A stretch of DNA of 64,000 bases from Alkaliphilus sp. B6464 (GCF_018141165.1 NZ_CP058557.1:1798001-1862000), one strand, 5' to 3'. Counted from the first letter of the stretch, positions 36,456 to 46,404 are shown. The notes: generated by a model from the letters alone, not told the origin. Numbers and translations: made by a program.

Positions 36456-39400
36456 ATGAAGGGATTTAAATCACTATCAAATGACCCTATTGCTCAAAGA
36501 GAAAATAAGACATCTCAATATTGGGAAGATAATAAGATACTCGACAAAAGTATTGAAAACCGTGAAGGCAAAAAATCATTTGTATTTTACGAAGGACCTC
36601 CAACAGCTAACGGCAAACCAGGAATTCACCACGTTATTGCTAGAACACTAAAGGACTCTGTATGTAGATATAAAACTATGACAGGTCACCAAGTAAAGAG
36701 AAAGGCAGGATGGGATACCCATGGCCTTCCAGTAGAAATTGAAGTAGAAAAGCAATTAAAGCTTACAAGCAAGCATGAAATTGAAAGCTATGGTATAGAT
36801 AAATTTAACACTAAATGTAGAGAGTCTGTATTTACCTATGAAAAGCAATGGAGAGAAATGACTAGAAGAATGGGTTACTCCATCGATTTAGATAATCCAT
36901 ACATTACATTAGATAACGATTATATAGAATCTGTATGGTGGATTTTAGATAAGTTCTTTAAAGAAGGTTATATCTATGAAGGACATAAGATACTACCTTA
37001 TTGCCCACGTTGTGGAACAGGTTTAGCTTCCCACGAAGTTTCACAAGGATATAAGGAAATAAAGTCTAATACAGTTATCGTTCCTTTCAAAGTAAAGGAT
37101 AAGGATGAATATTTCCTAGTGTGGACAACGACTCCGTGGACATTAGCTGCAAATGTTGCACTAACAGTCCATCCAGAAGTAACATATGTAAAAGTAAAGG
37201 CTCAAGACAAGGTTTATTATGTGGCAGAAAAATTAGCTAAAAAATTACTTGGGGAAGAGTTTGAAGTCATTGCAGAATATAAAGGTAAGGATTTAGAGTA
37301 TATTGAATACGAACAATTAATGCCATTTGTAAAGCCAGATAAAAAGGCATTCTTTGTTACATTGGCAGATTATGTTACAACAGAAGACGGTACAGGAATT
37401 GTTCACTCTGCTCCAGCCTTTGGAGAAGATGACTACCAGACAGGAAGAAGATACGATTTACCTGTTCTTCAACCAGTTGATGAGGAAGGAAAATATACAA
37501 CAACTCCATGGGAAGGCAGATTTGTTATAGACTGTGATGTAGATATTATTAAATGGCTACATGCTGAAGAAAAGCTATTCCATAAGGAAAAGTTTGCTCA
37601 CAACTATCCACACTGCTGGAGATGTACAACACCACTTTTATATTACGGAAAACCAAGCTGGTATATTGAAATGACTAAGCTAAAAGATCAACTGATTACT
37701 AATAACAATTCAGTTAACTGGTACCCAGATTATGTAGGAGAAAAGCGTTTTGGAAACTGGCTAGATAATTTAAATGATTGGGCGATATCAAGAAACCGTT
37801 ATTGGGGAACACCACTAAACATTTGGAGATGTGAATGTGGTCATACAACATCAGTAGGTTCTAGAGCCGAGCTTGCAGAAAGAGCTATTGAAAATGTAGA
37901 TGAATCTGTAGAACTACACAGACCTTATGTTGATGATATACATTTAAAATGTGACAAATGTGAAGGTAGGATGACTAGAGTAACAGAAGTAATTGACTGC
38001 TGGTTTGATAGTGGGGCTATGCCTTTTGCACAACATCATTATCCGTTTGAAAACAAAGATAACTTTGACGAATTATTCCCAGCAGACTTTATTTGTGAAG
38101 GTATCGACCAAACACGTGGTTGGTTCTACTCACTATTAGCTATTTCTACATTTGTAAAGGGAGTTTCTCCATACAAAAATGTACTTGTAAACGACCTTAT
38201 ACTAGACAAAGAAGGTAGAAAGATGTCTAAGTCTAGAGGAAACACAGTAGATCCATTCGAACTATTCGACAAGTACGGAGCAGATGCTCTAAGATGGTAT
38301 TTACTGTTTGTGTCTCCAGCTTGGACACCAACAAAATTTGATATTGAAGGACTAAAAGAAGTACAGAGCAAGTTCTTTACAACAATCCAAAACGTATATG
38401 CATTCTTTACTTTATACGCAAATACAGATGAAATTAATCCAAAGGACTTCTTCATTGAATATAAAGATCGTCCAGAGTTAGACAGATGGATTTTATCTAA
38501 ATATAACAGCCTAATTGCAGAAGTAACAAAAGAACTAGAAATCTATGACTTAACAAAAGCAGTTAGAAAGATCCAAGACTTCTTAAATGAAGATTTATCT
38601 AACTGGTATATTAGAAGGGCAAGACGTCGTTTCTGGGCAACAGAGTTAACAGAGGATAAGAAAGCAGTATATAATACAACCTATGAAGTTTTAGTAGGTA
38701 TAGCAAAGATGGTAGCACCATTTGCACCATTTATATCTGATGAGATATACCAAAATCTAACAGGTGAAGCATCAGTACATCTAGCGGACTACCCAGTAGT
38801 AAACTATGAATTAATAAGTAAAGATGTAGAAGAAAGAATGGACTTGGTTAGAGACTTAGTAGGACTTGGTAGAGCTGCAAGAGCTCAAGCTAAAATTAAG
38901 GTTCGTCAACCGCTACAAAAGATACTTGTAGATGGTAAATATGAAGATCTTATTTCAGATTTAGTTCCATTAATAGAAGAGGAGCTAAATATAAAAGAAG
39001 TTATATTTGAGAAAAATTTAAGAGATTTTATGAACTTTAGTTTAAAACCAGATTTTAAAACAGCTGGACCTGTACTTGGAAGTAAAATCAAATCATTAGG
39101 TAAAGCTTTAGCACAGTTAGAAGCATCTGAAGTTGTACCAAAGTTAGAGGCTGGGGGAAATATAGAACTTGACTTAGATGGTGATATTACTACAATTACT
39201 AAGGACTATGTAATGATTACAATTGCGGCTAAAGAAGGCTTTACTGTAGAAATGGCAAATAATTTATTTGTTATTTTAGATACTACATTAACGGAAGAAT
39301 TAATTAATGAAGGTTTAGCAAGAGAGTTTATTTCTAAAGTACAGCAGATGAGAAAAAGTAGCGGTTTTGAAGTTGCAGACAATATTAATATTTACTTTGA

Positions 39401-39554
39401 TGGTAATGATGAAGTTGCTAAAGCAGTAGAAATTCATAAAGACTATATTATGCAAGAAACCTTAGCTATAACTGTTGAAAGAGTTAAGGATGATAGCTTA
39501 GAAAAGCAAAATCTTAATGATCATGATACCGGTATTAAAGTAGAAAAAATTTAA
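36456..39554 (+). CDS. ileS: isoleucyl-tRNA synthetase
   Basis: 1032 residues. Class I signatures are the HIGH-type motif PGIHHVIARTLKD and KMSKSRGNTVDPF; also WDTHGLPVEIEVEKQL, the CP1 editing domain (VWTTTPWTLAANVALTVHPE, GTGIVHSAPAFGEDDY) and the C-terminal anticodon-binding part. Length and sequence style resemble the eukaryote-like type (IleRS2) that is often resistant to mupirocin; that is inference. AAAGGATGAG precedes the ATG. Controlled by the T-box leader. Confidence 0.97.
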   Translation: MKGFKSLSNDPIAQRENKTSQYWEDNKILDKSIENREGKKSFVFYEGPPTANGKPGIHHVIARTLKDSVCRYKTMTGHQVKRKAGWDTHGLPVEIEVEKQLKLTSKHEIESYGIDKFNTKCRESVFTYEKQWREMTRRMGYSIDLDNPYITLDNDYIESVWWILDKFFKEGYIYEGHKILPYCPRCGTGLASHEVSQGYKEIKSNTVIVPFKVKDKDEYFLVWTTTPWTLAANVALTVHPEVTYVKVKAQDKVYYVAEKLAKKLLGEEFEVIAEYKGKDLEYIEYEQLMPFVKPDKKAFFVTLADYVTTEDGTGIVHSAPAFGEDDYQTGRRYDLPVLQPVDEEGKYTTTPWEGRFVIDCDVDIIKWLHAEEKLFHKEKFAHNYPHCWRCTTPLLYYGKPSWYIEMTKLKDQLITNNNSVNWYPDYVGEKRFGNWLDNLNDWAISRNRYWGTPLNIWRCECGHTTSVGSRAELAERAIENVDESVELHRPYVDDIHLKCDKCEGRMTRVTEVIDCWFDSGAMPFAQHHYPFENKDNFDELFPADFICEGIDQTRGWFYSLLAISTFVKGVSPYKNVLVNDLILDKEGRKMSKSRGNTVDPFELFDKYGADALRWYLLFVSPAWTPTKFDIEGLKEVQSKFFTTIQNVYAFFTLYANTDEINPKDFFIEYKDRPELDRWILSKYNSLIAEVTKELEIYDLTKAVRKIQDFLNEDLSNWYIRRARRRFWATELTEDKKAVYNTTYEVLVGIAKMVAPFAPFISDEIYQNLTGEASVHLADYPVVNYELISKDVEERMDLVRDLVGLGRAARAQAKIKVRQPLQKILVDGKYEDLISDLVPLIEEELNIKEVIFEKNLRDFMNFSLKPDFKTAGPVLGSKIKSLGKALAQLEASEVVPKLEAGGNIELDLDGDITTITKDYVMITIAAKEGFTVEMANNLFVILDTTLTEELINEGLAREFISKVQQMRKSSGFEVADNINIYFDGNDEVAKAVEIHKDYIMQETLAITVERVKDDSLEKQNLNDHDTGIKVEKI

Positions 39555-39561
39555 TTAATAA

Positions 39562-39612
39562 AAATAAAACCACACTCCTAGAATATATATTTCAGGAGTG
39601 TGGTTTTATTTT
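39562..39612. terminator. terminator after ileS
   Basis: AAAACCACACTCCT (39566-39579) pairs perfectly with AGGAGTGTGGTTTT (39594-39607); flanked by A's and T's so active on either strand. Confidence 0.9.
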
Positions 39613-39624
39613 TATAGTAAGAAG

Positions 39625-39717
39625 TTAAATTAATTTCTTCTTGTCAAGAATGTAAATAATTATGCCTCCTACAACAATAAAAGCAAATGTAAATAATGCT
39701 TGTTGCCAAAGTTTCAT
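39625..39717 (-). CDS. 30-residue single-pass membrane protein
   Basis: The minus strand encodes MKLWQQALFTFAFIVVGGII followed by IYILDKKKLI: one hydrophobic helix with a short basic tail. GGAGGAAT lies 6 nt before the ATG, which is a proper ribosome site in a stretch with few others. It sits convergent to ileS and divergent from the DUF421 gene. No homologue recognised. The good start signals and amphipathic layout make a real gene probable. Confidence 0.55.
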   Translation of the reverse strand: MKLWQQALFTFAFIVVGGIIIYILDKKKLI

Positions 39718-39866
39718 ATATATTCCTCCAATTTTTAATATAATACACATTACTGCTTATTTAATTACAAAGTTATAGACATAATATATAAAAGGGCAAT
39801 ATGGCAATATATATTTCGTCATTAGTATAAATCTAAAATAAATATCTATACATTGGAGGGCTATTT

Positions 39867-40565
39867 ATGAAGTTGGCTATTGAAGTAGTATTACAAACCT
39901 TTCTATCTTTTTTTGCAATACTATTTATTACACGAATACTGGGAAGACAACAATTAGCCCAGTTAACCATGCAGGAGTACATAAATGGAATAACATTTGG
40001 CTCTATTGCTGCAACCTTAGCTACTGATGTTAGTCAAAGAACCTGGCAGCATATGATAGGATTATTTTTATTTGGGATTTTAACTTTCTTAGTATCTTAC
40101 ATATCAAGTAAAAATATAAATATTGCAAGAATTATACAGGGAGAGTCAGAACTAGTTATTAAAGATGGACATATTTTAGAAAAAAATCTTAATAAATTTC
40201 ATTATACTATTGATGAATTGCATCATTTGTTAAGAAAAAAAGATATATTTAATATTAAAGATGTAAAGTACGGAATATTAGAAACTACAGGAGAAATCAG
40301 CGTGATTAAAGTTTCTCATAAAAATAATGTTACTTTAGAAGATTTAAACATGTTAGGACAGCAGGATGATATTAAAGCAGAAGTGATAGTAACGGGAAAC
40401 ATAATATATGAAAATTTAATAAATAGAAACCTAACAGCTCAGTGGCTAATTGATCAGCTAAGAATGTATGGCATATCGGATATTAGAGAGGTTTTTTATG
40501 CTAATTTAGATGGAAATAATAAATTATATGTAGATAAATATAAAGACAATGTGGAAGAGAATTAG
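39867..40565 (+). CDS. DUF421 (YetF/YcaP-like) membrane protein
   Basis: A 232-residue protein with three N-terminal membrane helices (VVLQTFLSFFAILFITRILG, ...) and the DUF421 core RILGRQQLAQLTMQEYINGITFGSIAA (key GRQQLAQLT). The C-terminal half is soluble (VIKDGHILEKNLNKFHYTIDELHHLLRKK). Such proteins are frequent in spore-formers and also occur with spoVA genes. GGAGGG precedes the ATG. It lies 32 bp before the germinant receptor operon and may belong to it. Confidence 0.85.
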   Translation: MKLAIEVVLQTFLSFFAILFITRILGRQQLAQLTMQEYINGITFGSIAATLATDVSQRTWQHMIGLFLFGILTFLVSYISSKNINIARIIQGESELVIKDGHILEKNLNKFHYTIDELHHLLRKKDIFNIKDVKYGILETTGEISVIKVSHKNNVTLEDLNMLGQQDDIKAEVIVTGNIIYENLINRNLTAQWLIDQLRMYGISDIREVFYANLDGNNKLYVDKYKDNVEEN

Positions 40566-40597
40566 CATATTATTTACGAAAGGATGGTGGTGAATGT

Positions 40598-42199
40598 TTG
40601 TTTAGAAAACTATTTAGAATGTTTATAAGCATAGGCCTTAGCAAAATCAATAATAAAAATAGTAATATAGAAAGTGAAAATCAGCAAGAAAATATCCCTA
40701 AATCTATAAGGGATGTTAAGAAAAAATTAGAAACAACCTTTGCAGAAAGTGAAGATTTTGTTTTAAGAGAGATAGAGGTAGGTAAAGGAGTTTATCGTAA
40801 GGTTATTATTGCTTATATGGATGGACTAATTACTAAGAAAACATTAGATGAAAGTATAATAAATCCCTTAATATTTGAAACTAAAAATAACTTAAGTGAT
40901 GAAGAGATAATGAGTAAAAATGTTATTGATATTTTTACCAAGAAGCTAATAATTGCATCCAGCTTGAATATTACTAATGATTTTAAGGATACTATTATGG
41001 GCATTCTATCGGGTATGGCAATTGTTTTTATCGATGGGCAGGATAAAGCAATTAAAGTGCCTGCTCAGGGAATTGAAAAAAGAAGTGTTACCGAACCAGA
41101 AACTGAAATGACTTTGAAGGGACCACGGGAAGGATTTATTGAATCTTTATCTACCAATATAGCACTACTAAGACATAAGATTAAAAATCCAAAGTTTAAA
41201 TTTGAGACTATGCAGTTGGGGAAACAGACAAATACGACAGTAGGTATTTGCTATATTAAGGGAATTGTTAATGAAAATATTTTGAATATAGTAAAAAGTA
41301 GATTGAAAAAAATTAATGTAGATTCAATTTTAGCGTCAGGATATATAGAACAATATATAGAAGGAAAGCCATTTTCAATTTTTCCTACTATAGGTAATAG
41401 CGAAAAACCTGATAAGGTAGCGGCTAAAATATTAGAAGGAAGAATCGCTATTATTGTTGATGGAACCCCTACAGTGCTTACAGTACCAAATCTGTTTATA
41501 GAAAACTTTCAAACTTCAGATGACTACTATTCAAGATTATATTTTGCATCATTTAATCGAATTTTAAGATTAATAGCTCTATTTATTGCTACTGTATTGC
41601 CTGCATTTTATGTGGCAGTAATTGTTTTTCATTTTGACGTTATACCTATGCAACTATTATTAGCGATTTCTGCTACTAGAGAAGGATTGCCTTTTTCACC
41701 CTTTGTGGAAGCTTTATTTATGATGATAGTTTTTGAACTTTTACGTGAGGCAGGAGTTAGAATGCCAGGTGCTATTGGACAAACTATTAGTATTGTGGGG
41801 GGCTTAGTAATAGGTCAGGCAGCGTCATCTGCAAAAATTGTGAGTCCTATTATGGTCATTATTATTGCTTTGACAGGAATTACAAATTTTATCATTCCTT
41901 CCTTATCTGATACTTTGCCAATCATTCGATTTATATTGCTGCTTGCTGCTCAAATATTCGGATTCTTAGGAATACTTGTTGGATATATTATAATTTTAAT
42001 TCACCTATGTTCCCTAGAATCCTTTGGGGTACCTTATATGTATCCTTTATCTCCAGTAGATAAAGATGGCTTGAAAGACAGTTTTATACGGTTTCCATTG
42101 TGGATGATGAGGACAAGGCCTAAAGCTTTTACATTGCAAAATTGGGATAGAAATAAGTATAGAGTAAGTGGCGATAACCATGTAACTGAGGAGGAGTAG
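40598..42199 (+). CDS. gerKA: spore germinant receptor subunit A (GerA/GerKA family)
   Basis: 533 residues: a soluble N-terminal half with VEPETEMTLKGPREGFIESLSTN-like core (here TEPETEMTLKGPREGFIESL), followed by about five membrane segments (LIALFIATVLPAFYVAVIVF, ...), with GVRMPGAIGQTISIVGGLVIG. These are the marks of GerA-family subunits in the spore inner membrane. TTG start with GGTGGTG upstream; an ATG four nt earlier is out of frame and stops at once. Confidence 0.94.
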   Translation: MFRKLFRMFISIGLSKINNKNSNIESENQQENIPKSIRDVKKKLETTFAESEDFVLREIEVGKGVYRKVIIAYMDGLITKKTLDESIINPLIFETKNNLSDEEIMSKNVIDIFTKKLIIASSLNITNDFKDTIMGILSGMAIVFIDGQDKAIKVPAQGIEKRSVTEPETEMTLKGPREGFIESLSTNIALLRHKIKNPKFKFETMQLGKQTNTTVGICYIKGIVNENILNIVKSRLKKINVDSILASGYIEQYIEGKPFSIFPTIGNSEKPDKVAAKILEGRIAIIVDGTPTVLTVPNLFIENFQTSDDYYSRLYFASFNRILRLIALFIATVLPAFYVAVIVFHFDVIPMQLLLAISATREGLPFSPFVEALFMMIVFELLREAGVRMPGAIGQTISIVGGLVIGQAASSAKIVSPIMVIIIALTGITNFIIPSLSDTLPIIRFILLLAAQIFGFLGILVGYIIILIHLCSLESFGVPYMYPLSPVDKDGLKDSFIRFPLWMMRTRPKAFTLQNWDRNKYRVSGDNHVTEEE

Positions 42200-42202
42200 T
42201 AA

Positions 42203-43384
42203 TTGAGGTCATATTTTAAAAACATATTTATGTTTTTAGCAACTTTACTATTATGCATGAGTCTAATTGGATGCGTGCATGAACAAGATCTAACCCATAG
42301 AGCTATTATAGTAGGTGTAGGTATAGATAAAGCAGAAGACCAAGAAATTGAACTAACATTACAAATAGTTAACCCCTCTGGTCTTGGAATAGAGGAAGCT
42401 GGTGATGGTCGTAATATACAGCCTATATGGGTTAATTCTACTAAAGCAAAAACTGTGTTTGAAGCTGCTAGAGAACAACTAAAGACAGTTAATCGTAGAC
42501 CTTTTTATAGTCATGTACAAGTAATGGTAATTAGTGAAGAATTAGCTAAAGAAGGAATAAGGGATGTATTAGATTATTTTACTAGAGACTACGAAGTAAG
42601 GTTAAATTCCAGTGTAATAATTGCAAGGGGAACCACGGCTAAAGAAGTGATTAGTGCCCAAAGTACGCTGAAGAATATTCCTGCAATACATTTGAAAGAA
42701 ATTTTAGAAGACAATTTACATAGTGGTGTTATTCGAAATATAAACACTTTTAAAGTGGTAAGGGATCTAAATGAAAATATATTGAATACTACAATCGGGG
42801 TAGTTAAATTTAAAGAAGGAGAAAAACAGGGTCTAATAAAGAATATGGAACTGGAAGGAACCGCTGTTTTTAAAGAGGATAAACTAGTTGGCTGGCTAGA
42901 AAAGTATGAAACAGTAGGACTATTATATATAAAAAATGAAATACGTGACAGAGTAATTGGTATTAAAGATCCTTTGAATGAAAATAAAAGAGTAGTAATA
43001 GAGCAACTGCGTTCTAATGGGAAGGTTAGAGCTAAAATTGAAAATGAAAAACCTAAAATTTATATTAGTATTAAAGCAGAAGGAATAATTGGAGAACAAC
43101 AGGGACAAGATGATTTGATGATGGAAAAAATACTAAAAGATCTAGAAAGAGAAGTGGAAAATACAATTAAACAAGATATAAAAAAAACGATAGATATAGC
43201 TCAAAATCAATTTGAAAGTGATATTTTAGGGTTTGGAGAGGAAATACGTAAAAAACATTTAGATTATTGGAGAGAAATCGAAGATAATTGGAATGAAATA
43301 TTTCCAGAAGTGCCTGTTGAAATTGATGTAGAATTTAAAATAACAAGATCAGGATTAACGGGACCGCCATCTAAGGCACGTTAA
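42203..43384 (+). CDS. gerKC: spore germinant receptor lipoprotein subunit C (GerKC family)
   Basis: A 393-residue lipoprotein: signal peptide with lipobox SLIGC, then HRAIIVGVGIDKA and NRRPFYSHVQVMVISEELAKEG, typical of Ger(x)C proteins, and a C-terminal VPVEIDVEFKITRSGLT. It is anchored outside the spore inner membrane and is part of the receptor complex. TTG start after GGAGGAG. Confidence 0.93.
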   Translation: MRSYFKNIFMFLATLLLCMSLIGCVHEQDLTHRAIIVGVGIDKAEDQEIELTLQIVNPSGLGIEEAGDGRNIQPIWVNSTKAKTVFEAAREQLKTVNRRPFYSHVQVMVISEELAKEGIRDVLDYFTRDYEVRLNSSVIIARGTTAKEVISAQSTLKNIPAIHLKEILEDNLHSGVIRNINTFKVVRDLNENILNTTIGVVKFKEGEKQGLIKNMELEGTAVFKEDKLVGWLEKYETVGLLYIKNEIRDRVIGIKDPLNENKRVVIEQLRSNGKVRAKIENEKPKIYISIKAEGIIGEQQGQDDLMMEKILKDLEREVENTIKQDIKKTIDIAQNQFESDILGFGEEIRKKHLDYWREIEDNWNEIFPEVPVEIDVEFKITRSGLTGPPSKAR

Positions 43385-43401
43385 AATGGAGGAGATAGTT
43401 A

Positions 43402-43623
43402 ATGGTAAGGGATGTAATAAGTATAATTGCGATTTTTTGTATAATTATTAGTATTGATTTAAATATGTTAGCAAAAGCTAAAAATGCTAAGAGAACTATG
43501 TCCATATATTTTACAATATTAATAGTTAGCTTTGCAATTAGTTTATTGCAAGCCATTGATAAGGCGCCTCCTAGTCCCGACATATATATAGAGAAGGCTA
43601 TTGATAGCTTTCTATCGAGGTGA
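43402..43623 (+). CDS. small two-helix protein in ger operon (possible D subunit)
   Basis: 73 residues with two membrane segments (VISIIAIFCIIISIDLNML and MSIYFTILIVSFAISLLQAI). GGAGGAG precedes the ATG, and the end overlaps the region of the next start. Bacillus germinant receptor operons can contain small two-helix D subunits of about 75 residues (e.g. GerKD); this gene has the same size and layout and may be a clostridial counterpart. That relation is inference from size and context, not from sequence identity. Confidence 0.7.
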   Translation: MVRDVISIIAIFCIIISIDLNMLAKAKNAKRTMSIYFTILIVSFAISLLQAIDKAPPSPDIYIEKAIDSFLSR

Positions 43624-43627
43624 TTGT

Positions 43628-44716
43628 ATGATAAAAGAAGAAAAGATTTCAATAAGTGAATTAAATTTGCTCATTATAGGTTTTGTATTTGGCGGTTTAG
43701 CAGTAACTTCTCCAGCAAAGGCTGCATATCAGAATGCCTGGTTAGCTCAGATATTGAGTTGGATAGGAGGTTTTATATTAGTTACTATTTATTTACTTAT
43801 AGCTAAACTTAATCCTAAAAAAACACTTACACAAATGCTAAAAGAGCATTTTGGCAAATATTTAGGAAGTATAATTGGAGTACTTTACATAATATTTTTT
43901 ATTCATTTTGCATCTTTAACCATGAGAATTTTTGGTGAATATATGGTTACTGTAAGCTTTATTGAAACTCCTACAGTTTTTGTTATTTGTTTTGCTTTTT
44001 TACCAATTACCTATGCTTTGAAAAATGGAATAGAAATAGCTGCTAGGGTTAATCAGCTAATTATACCGATTATGATTTTTGTTATAGTATTAACTATATT
44101 ATTAAGTGCGAAGTCCTTTAAGTACGATAATTTTCTACCATTTTTAGAGGGCGGATTTCTGCATGTTTTAAAGATAGGGCTTAGAATATTATCTGTATCC
44201 TTTGGTAATATGATAGTGTTTTTAATGATATATCCTATTGTACAGGAAAAAAAATATATAGTTAAAACAACTTATTTAGGTGTAACAATAGTAGGGTTTG
44301 TTTTGCTAGGAGTTTTAGTAAGAGATTTACTGGTCCTCGGTCCCTATATGATGTCTCTTCAAACGTTTCCACCCCATATAACCCTATCTTTGATTCCGAG
44401 GGCAGTTATAGAGCCGATGGTAGGGGTTAATCTACTAATAGGAGTTGGAATTAAGGTTGTCGTTTTTATTTATTGTGCTCTATTAGGAATTACACAAATC
44501 TTTAATTTAGAAGATCATAAACTTCTTCTATTGCCTGTAGTAACCCTAGTTATATCTCTATCTATGTGGCTACATCCTAACTATCCTGATCTATATCGAT
44601 GGGTAGAAAGAAATATGGTATACTACTCTTTACCTTTTCAGGTAATAATACCTTGTATATTGCTAATAATATCTTTAATTAAAAATAAAACACCAAGTAG
44701 AGAGGAGGTCAGTTAA
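43628..44716 (+). CDS. gerKB: spore germinant receptor subunit B (GerKB family, APC-like transporter fold)
   Basis: About 362 residues and ten membrane helices. Starts IKEEKISISELNLLIIGFVFG, with GGLAVTSPAKAAYQNAWLAQ and SWIGGFILV, as in GerAB/GerKB proteins, the likely germinant-binding subunit. Start at 43628 has GAGGTGAT; the frame extends to 43601 within the preceding gene without a good site. Confidence 0.92.
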   Translation: MIKEEKISISELNLLIIGFVFGGLAVTSPAKAAYQNAWLAQILSWIGGFILVTIYLLIAKLNPKKTLTQMLKEHFGKYLGSIIGVLYIIFFIHFASLTMRIFGEYMVTVSFIETPTVFVICFAFLPITYALKNGIEIAARVNQLIIPIMIFVIVLTILLSAKSFKYDNFLPFLEGGFLHVLKIGLRILSVSFGNMIVFLMIYPIVQEKKYIVKTTYLGVTIVGFVLLGVLVRDLLVLGPYMMSLQTFPPHITLSLIPRAVIEPMVGVNLLIGVGIKVVVFIYCALLGITQIFNLEDHKLLLLPVVTLVISLSMWLHPNYPDLYRWVERNMVYYSLPFQVIIPCILLIISLIKNKTPSREEVS

Positions 44717-44718
44717 CT

Positions 44719-44856
44719 ATGGAAGCTTGGAAGGCAAATTTAATGGATTGTATTAAATCTATAGAAGAAGCACAACAAAACAGCATGATAGACACCGACA
44801 AAAGAAATGAACTAGATGATATTATTGTAAGAATACAAGAGATTATTGAAGATTGA
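44719..44856 (+). CDS. small helical protein at the end of the ger operon (45 aa)
   Basis: MEAWKANLMDCIKSIEEAQQ then NSMIDTDKRNELDDIIVRIQEIIED: a soluble, acidic, probably two-helix protein with one cysteine. GAGGAGGTC lies 8 nt before the ATG, directly after gerKB. No homologue recognised. The ribosome site and tight position argue for a real gene. Confidence 0.62.
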   Translation: MEAWKANLMDCIKSIEEAQQNSMIDTDKRNELDDIIVRIQEIIED

Positions 44857-44875
44857 TAAATCAGTTTTGTTAAAA

Positions 44876-44907
44876 AAGGAAGCATAAGACTAGTCTTATG
44901 CTTCCTC
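44876..44907. terminator. terminator shared by ger operon and convergent ferritin-like gene
   Basis: GGAAGCATAAGAC (44878-44890) pairs with TCTTATGCTTCC (44894-44905) around TAG. It overlaps the 3' end of the minus-strand gene. Confidence 0.8.
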
Positions 44908-45351
44908 CTCAAATAATATTGGAATTCTCATTGCGTGTTGTGCTTCAACAGTTCTTGTTTCAAAAAATAAATCTTTAAGGTATTTATTAGGCGCTCTTAA
45001 ATATTCATCACCGTATTTTTTGTAATCTTTTGTCTCAGCTAATATTCTTATTTTTAAAGCTTCTTCATAATCTTCGATTACAACAGGCTCTAAAGGTTGT
45101 GGCATAAAATACCTACCTGTTATCATAAAGTAAGCTCTTTGGAAGTTTTCAGCATGCATTGCTTCATCTGCGCTAAACTCCATTATTAAATCTTTTGCCC
45201 TTTGTGTAGGAGCAAGTTTGGCCAAAGTCTTATAGTAGGCAGAATCTTGTAATTCATCTTGAATATACTCCTCTAGTCTAGGAATCAGCTCCATATAATA
45301 GATATTACAGTTATGATTGTAATTTGAATAATTATTATAGCTTTGATACAT
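44896..45351 (-). CDS. ferritin-like/rubrerythrin-type protein
   Basis: 151 residues: a Tyr/Asn-rich N-terminus (MYQSYNNYSNYNHNCNIYYM) followed by a four-helix di-iron-like domain with ELQDSAYYKTLA, FSADEAMHAENFQRA (ExxH), RILAETKDYKKYGDEY and FETRTVEAQHAMRI (ExxH). Such proteins are common in spore-forming Clostridia, with a short Tyr/Asn-rich lead like coat proteins; a spore location is possible. Role in peroxide or iron handling is inferred. Confidence 0.75.
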   Translation of the reverse strand: MYQSYNNYSNYNHNCNIYYMELIPRLEEYIQDELQDSAYYKTLAKLAPTQRAKDLIMEFSADEAMHAENFQRAYFMITGRYFMPQPLEPVVIEDYEEALKIRILAETKDYKKYGDEYLRAPNKYLKDLFFETRTVEAQHAMRIPILFEEEA

Positions 45352-45407
45352 TTTATATACACCCCCCTAATACATAATATTCTAACTAGAGGGAGCATAT
45401 TACTATA

Positions 45408-45986
45408 CTATCCTTTAACTTTAACAAAATCCTTTATATAGGCTAGAACTTCTCGCATATAATACTTAATCGTTAGTGCTAAGTTAGGATAGTTTTTTGT
45501 AGGACCTGCACTTACATCCATATCTAGACGGTTAGCAATCATTAATGATCTATGAACATGGAAGTTATTTGATACAATAACAGCGCTCTCAAGTTCATTT
45601 TCCTTCATAATCTTATTACTATAATATAGATTTTGGTATGTACTATAAGAATTATCTTCTTCCAATATTACATCTTCAGGTACACCATTTTCTACAAGGT
45701 AGTTTTTCATTGCAAGGGCCTCTGTAATTAGCTCATCATGTCCTTGGGCCCCACTAACTATAATCTTATTGCCATATCCCTCATTATAAAGTTCCAATGC
45801 CCTTTCCAATCTATACTGTAACATCGGCGCAGGTTTATCTCCCCATAATTTAGCTCCAAGTACAATAATTGCATCAGATTTTTTAGGGGTTGCCCTAAAG
45901 GGAGTTATTATTATTGAAAGTTGAATAATAGCGAAGACTATAATACCTAATGAAATAGTTATTAAAATAGGTTTTTTAAATTTCAT
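45408..45986 (-). CDS. YdcF/SanA-like DUF218 membrane protein
   Basis: 192 residues: one N-terminal helix, then AIIVLGAKLWGDKPAPMLQYRLERALELY and KIIVSGAQGHDELITEA, VILEEDNSYSTYQNL and AVIVSNNFHVHRS, the hallmark of DUF218 (ElyC/SanA/YdcF) proteins, linked to cell-envelope processes. Exact activity unknown. AGGGAGGT-type ribosome site on the minus strand. Confidence 0.87.
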   Translation of the reverse strand: MKFKKPILITISLGIIVFAIIQLSIIITPFRATPKKSDAIIVLGAKLWGDKPAPMLQYRLERALELYNEGYGNKIIVSGAQGHDELITEALAMKNYLVENGVPEDVILEEDNSYSTYQNLYYSNKIMKENELESAVIVSNNFHVHRSLMIANRLDMDVSAGPTKNYPNLALTIKYYMREVLAYIKDFVKVKG

Positions 45987-46404
45987 CTTTAAACCTCCCT
46001 TGGATTGTTATCTTTGTAGTTATATTATAACAGGAAGCTGGACGAGATGATAAGGTATAAAGAATTTAATGTAATTAGCTTGGATTTTTTATATGAGTTT
46101 GTAATTGCAATAATAATTTCATTATATTTTAGAGTTGTCGAAAATAACTAAATGAATATTAGAGGATATTTTAATTATTAAATAAATAGTTTCAAAGAAA
46201 TACCTTTTCAATTTTTTTCGAATTAATTATATCTAGCAACATAAAATTTAAAAATCTTCTCGACTTTATTAAAAAGTAATTAGTTCAAGGTTATAATACA
46301 AAATATCACCTCTCATAACCACGATTTAAAAAGGGTTTATTTATATTGATCTATAGTATACCATAGAAGTATAAGGATGGTAAAACTGTTAATAAAAAGG
46401 AGTG
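45987..46404. other. intergenic AT-rich region
   Basis: No convincing gene. A 34-codon frame at about 46047 (MIRYKEFNVISLDFLYEFVI...) has no proper ribosome site. I see no clear terminator or repeat. Confidence 0.4.

Noticed and set aside
46047-46151. 34-codon frame MIRYKEFNVIS...
   Set aside because: No proper ribosome site or family resemblance.
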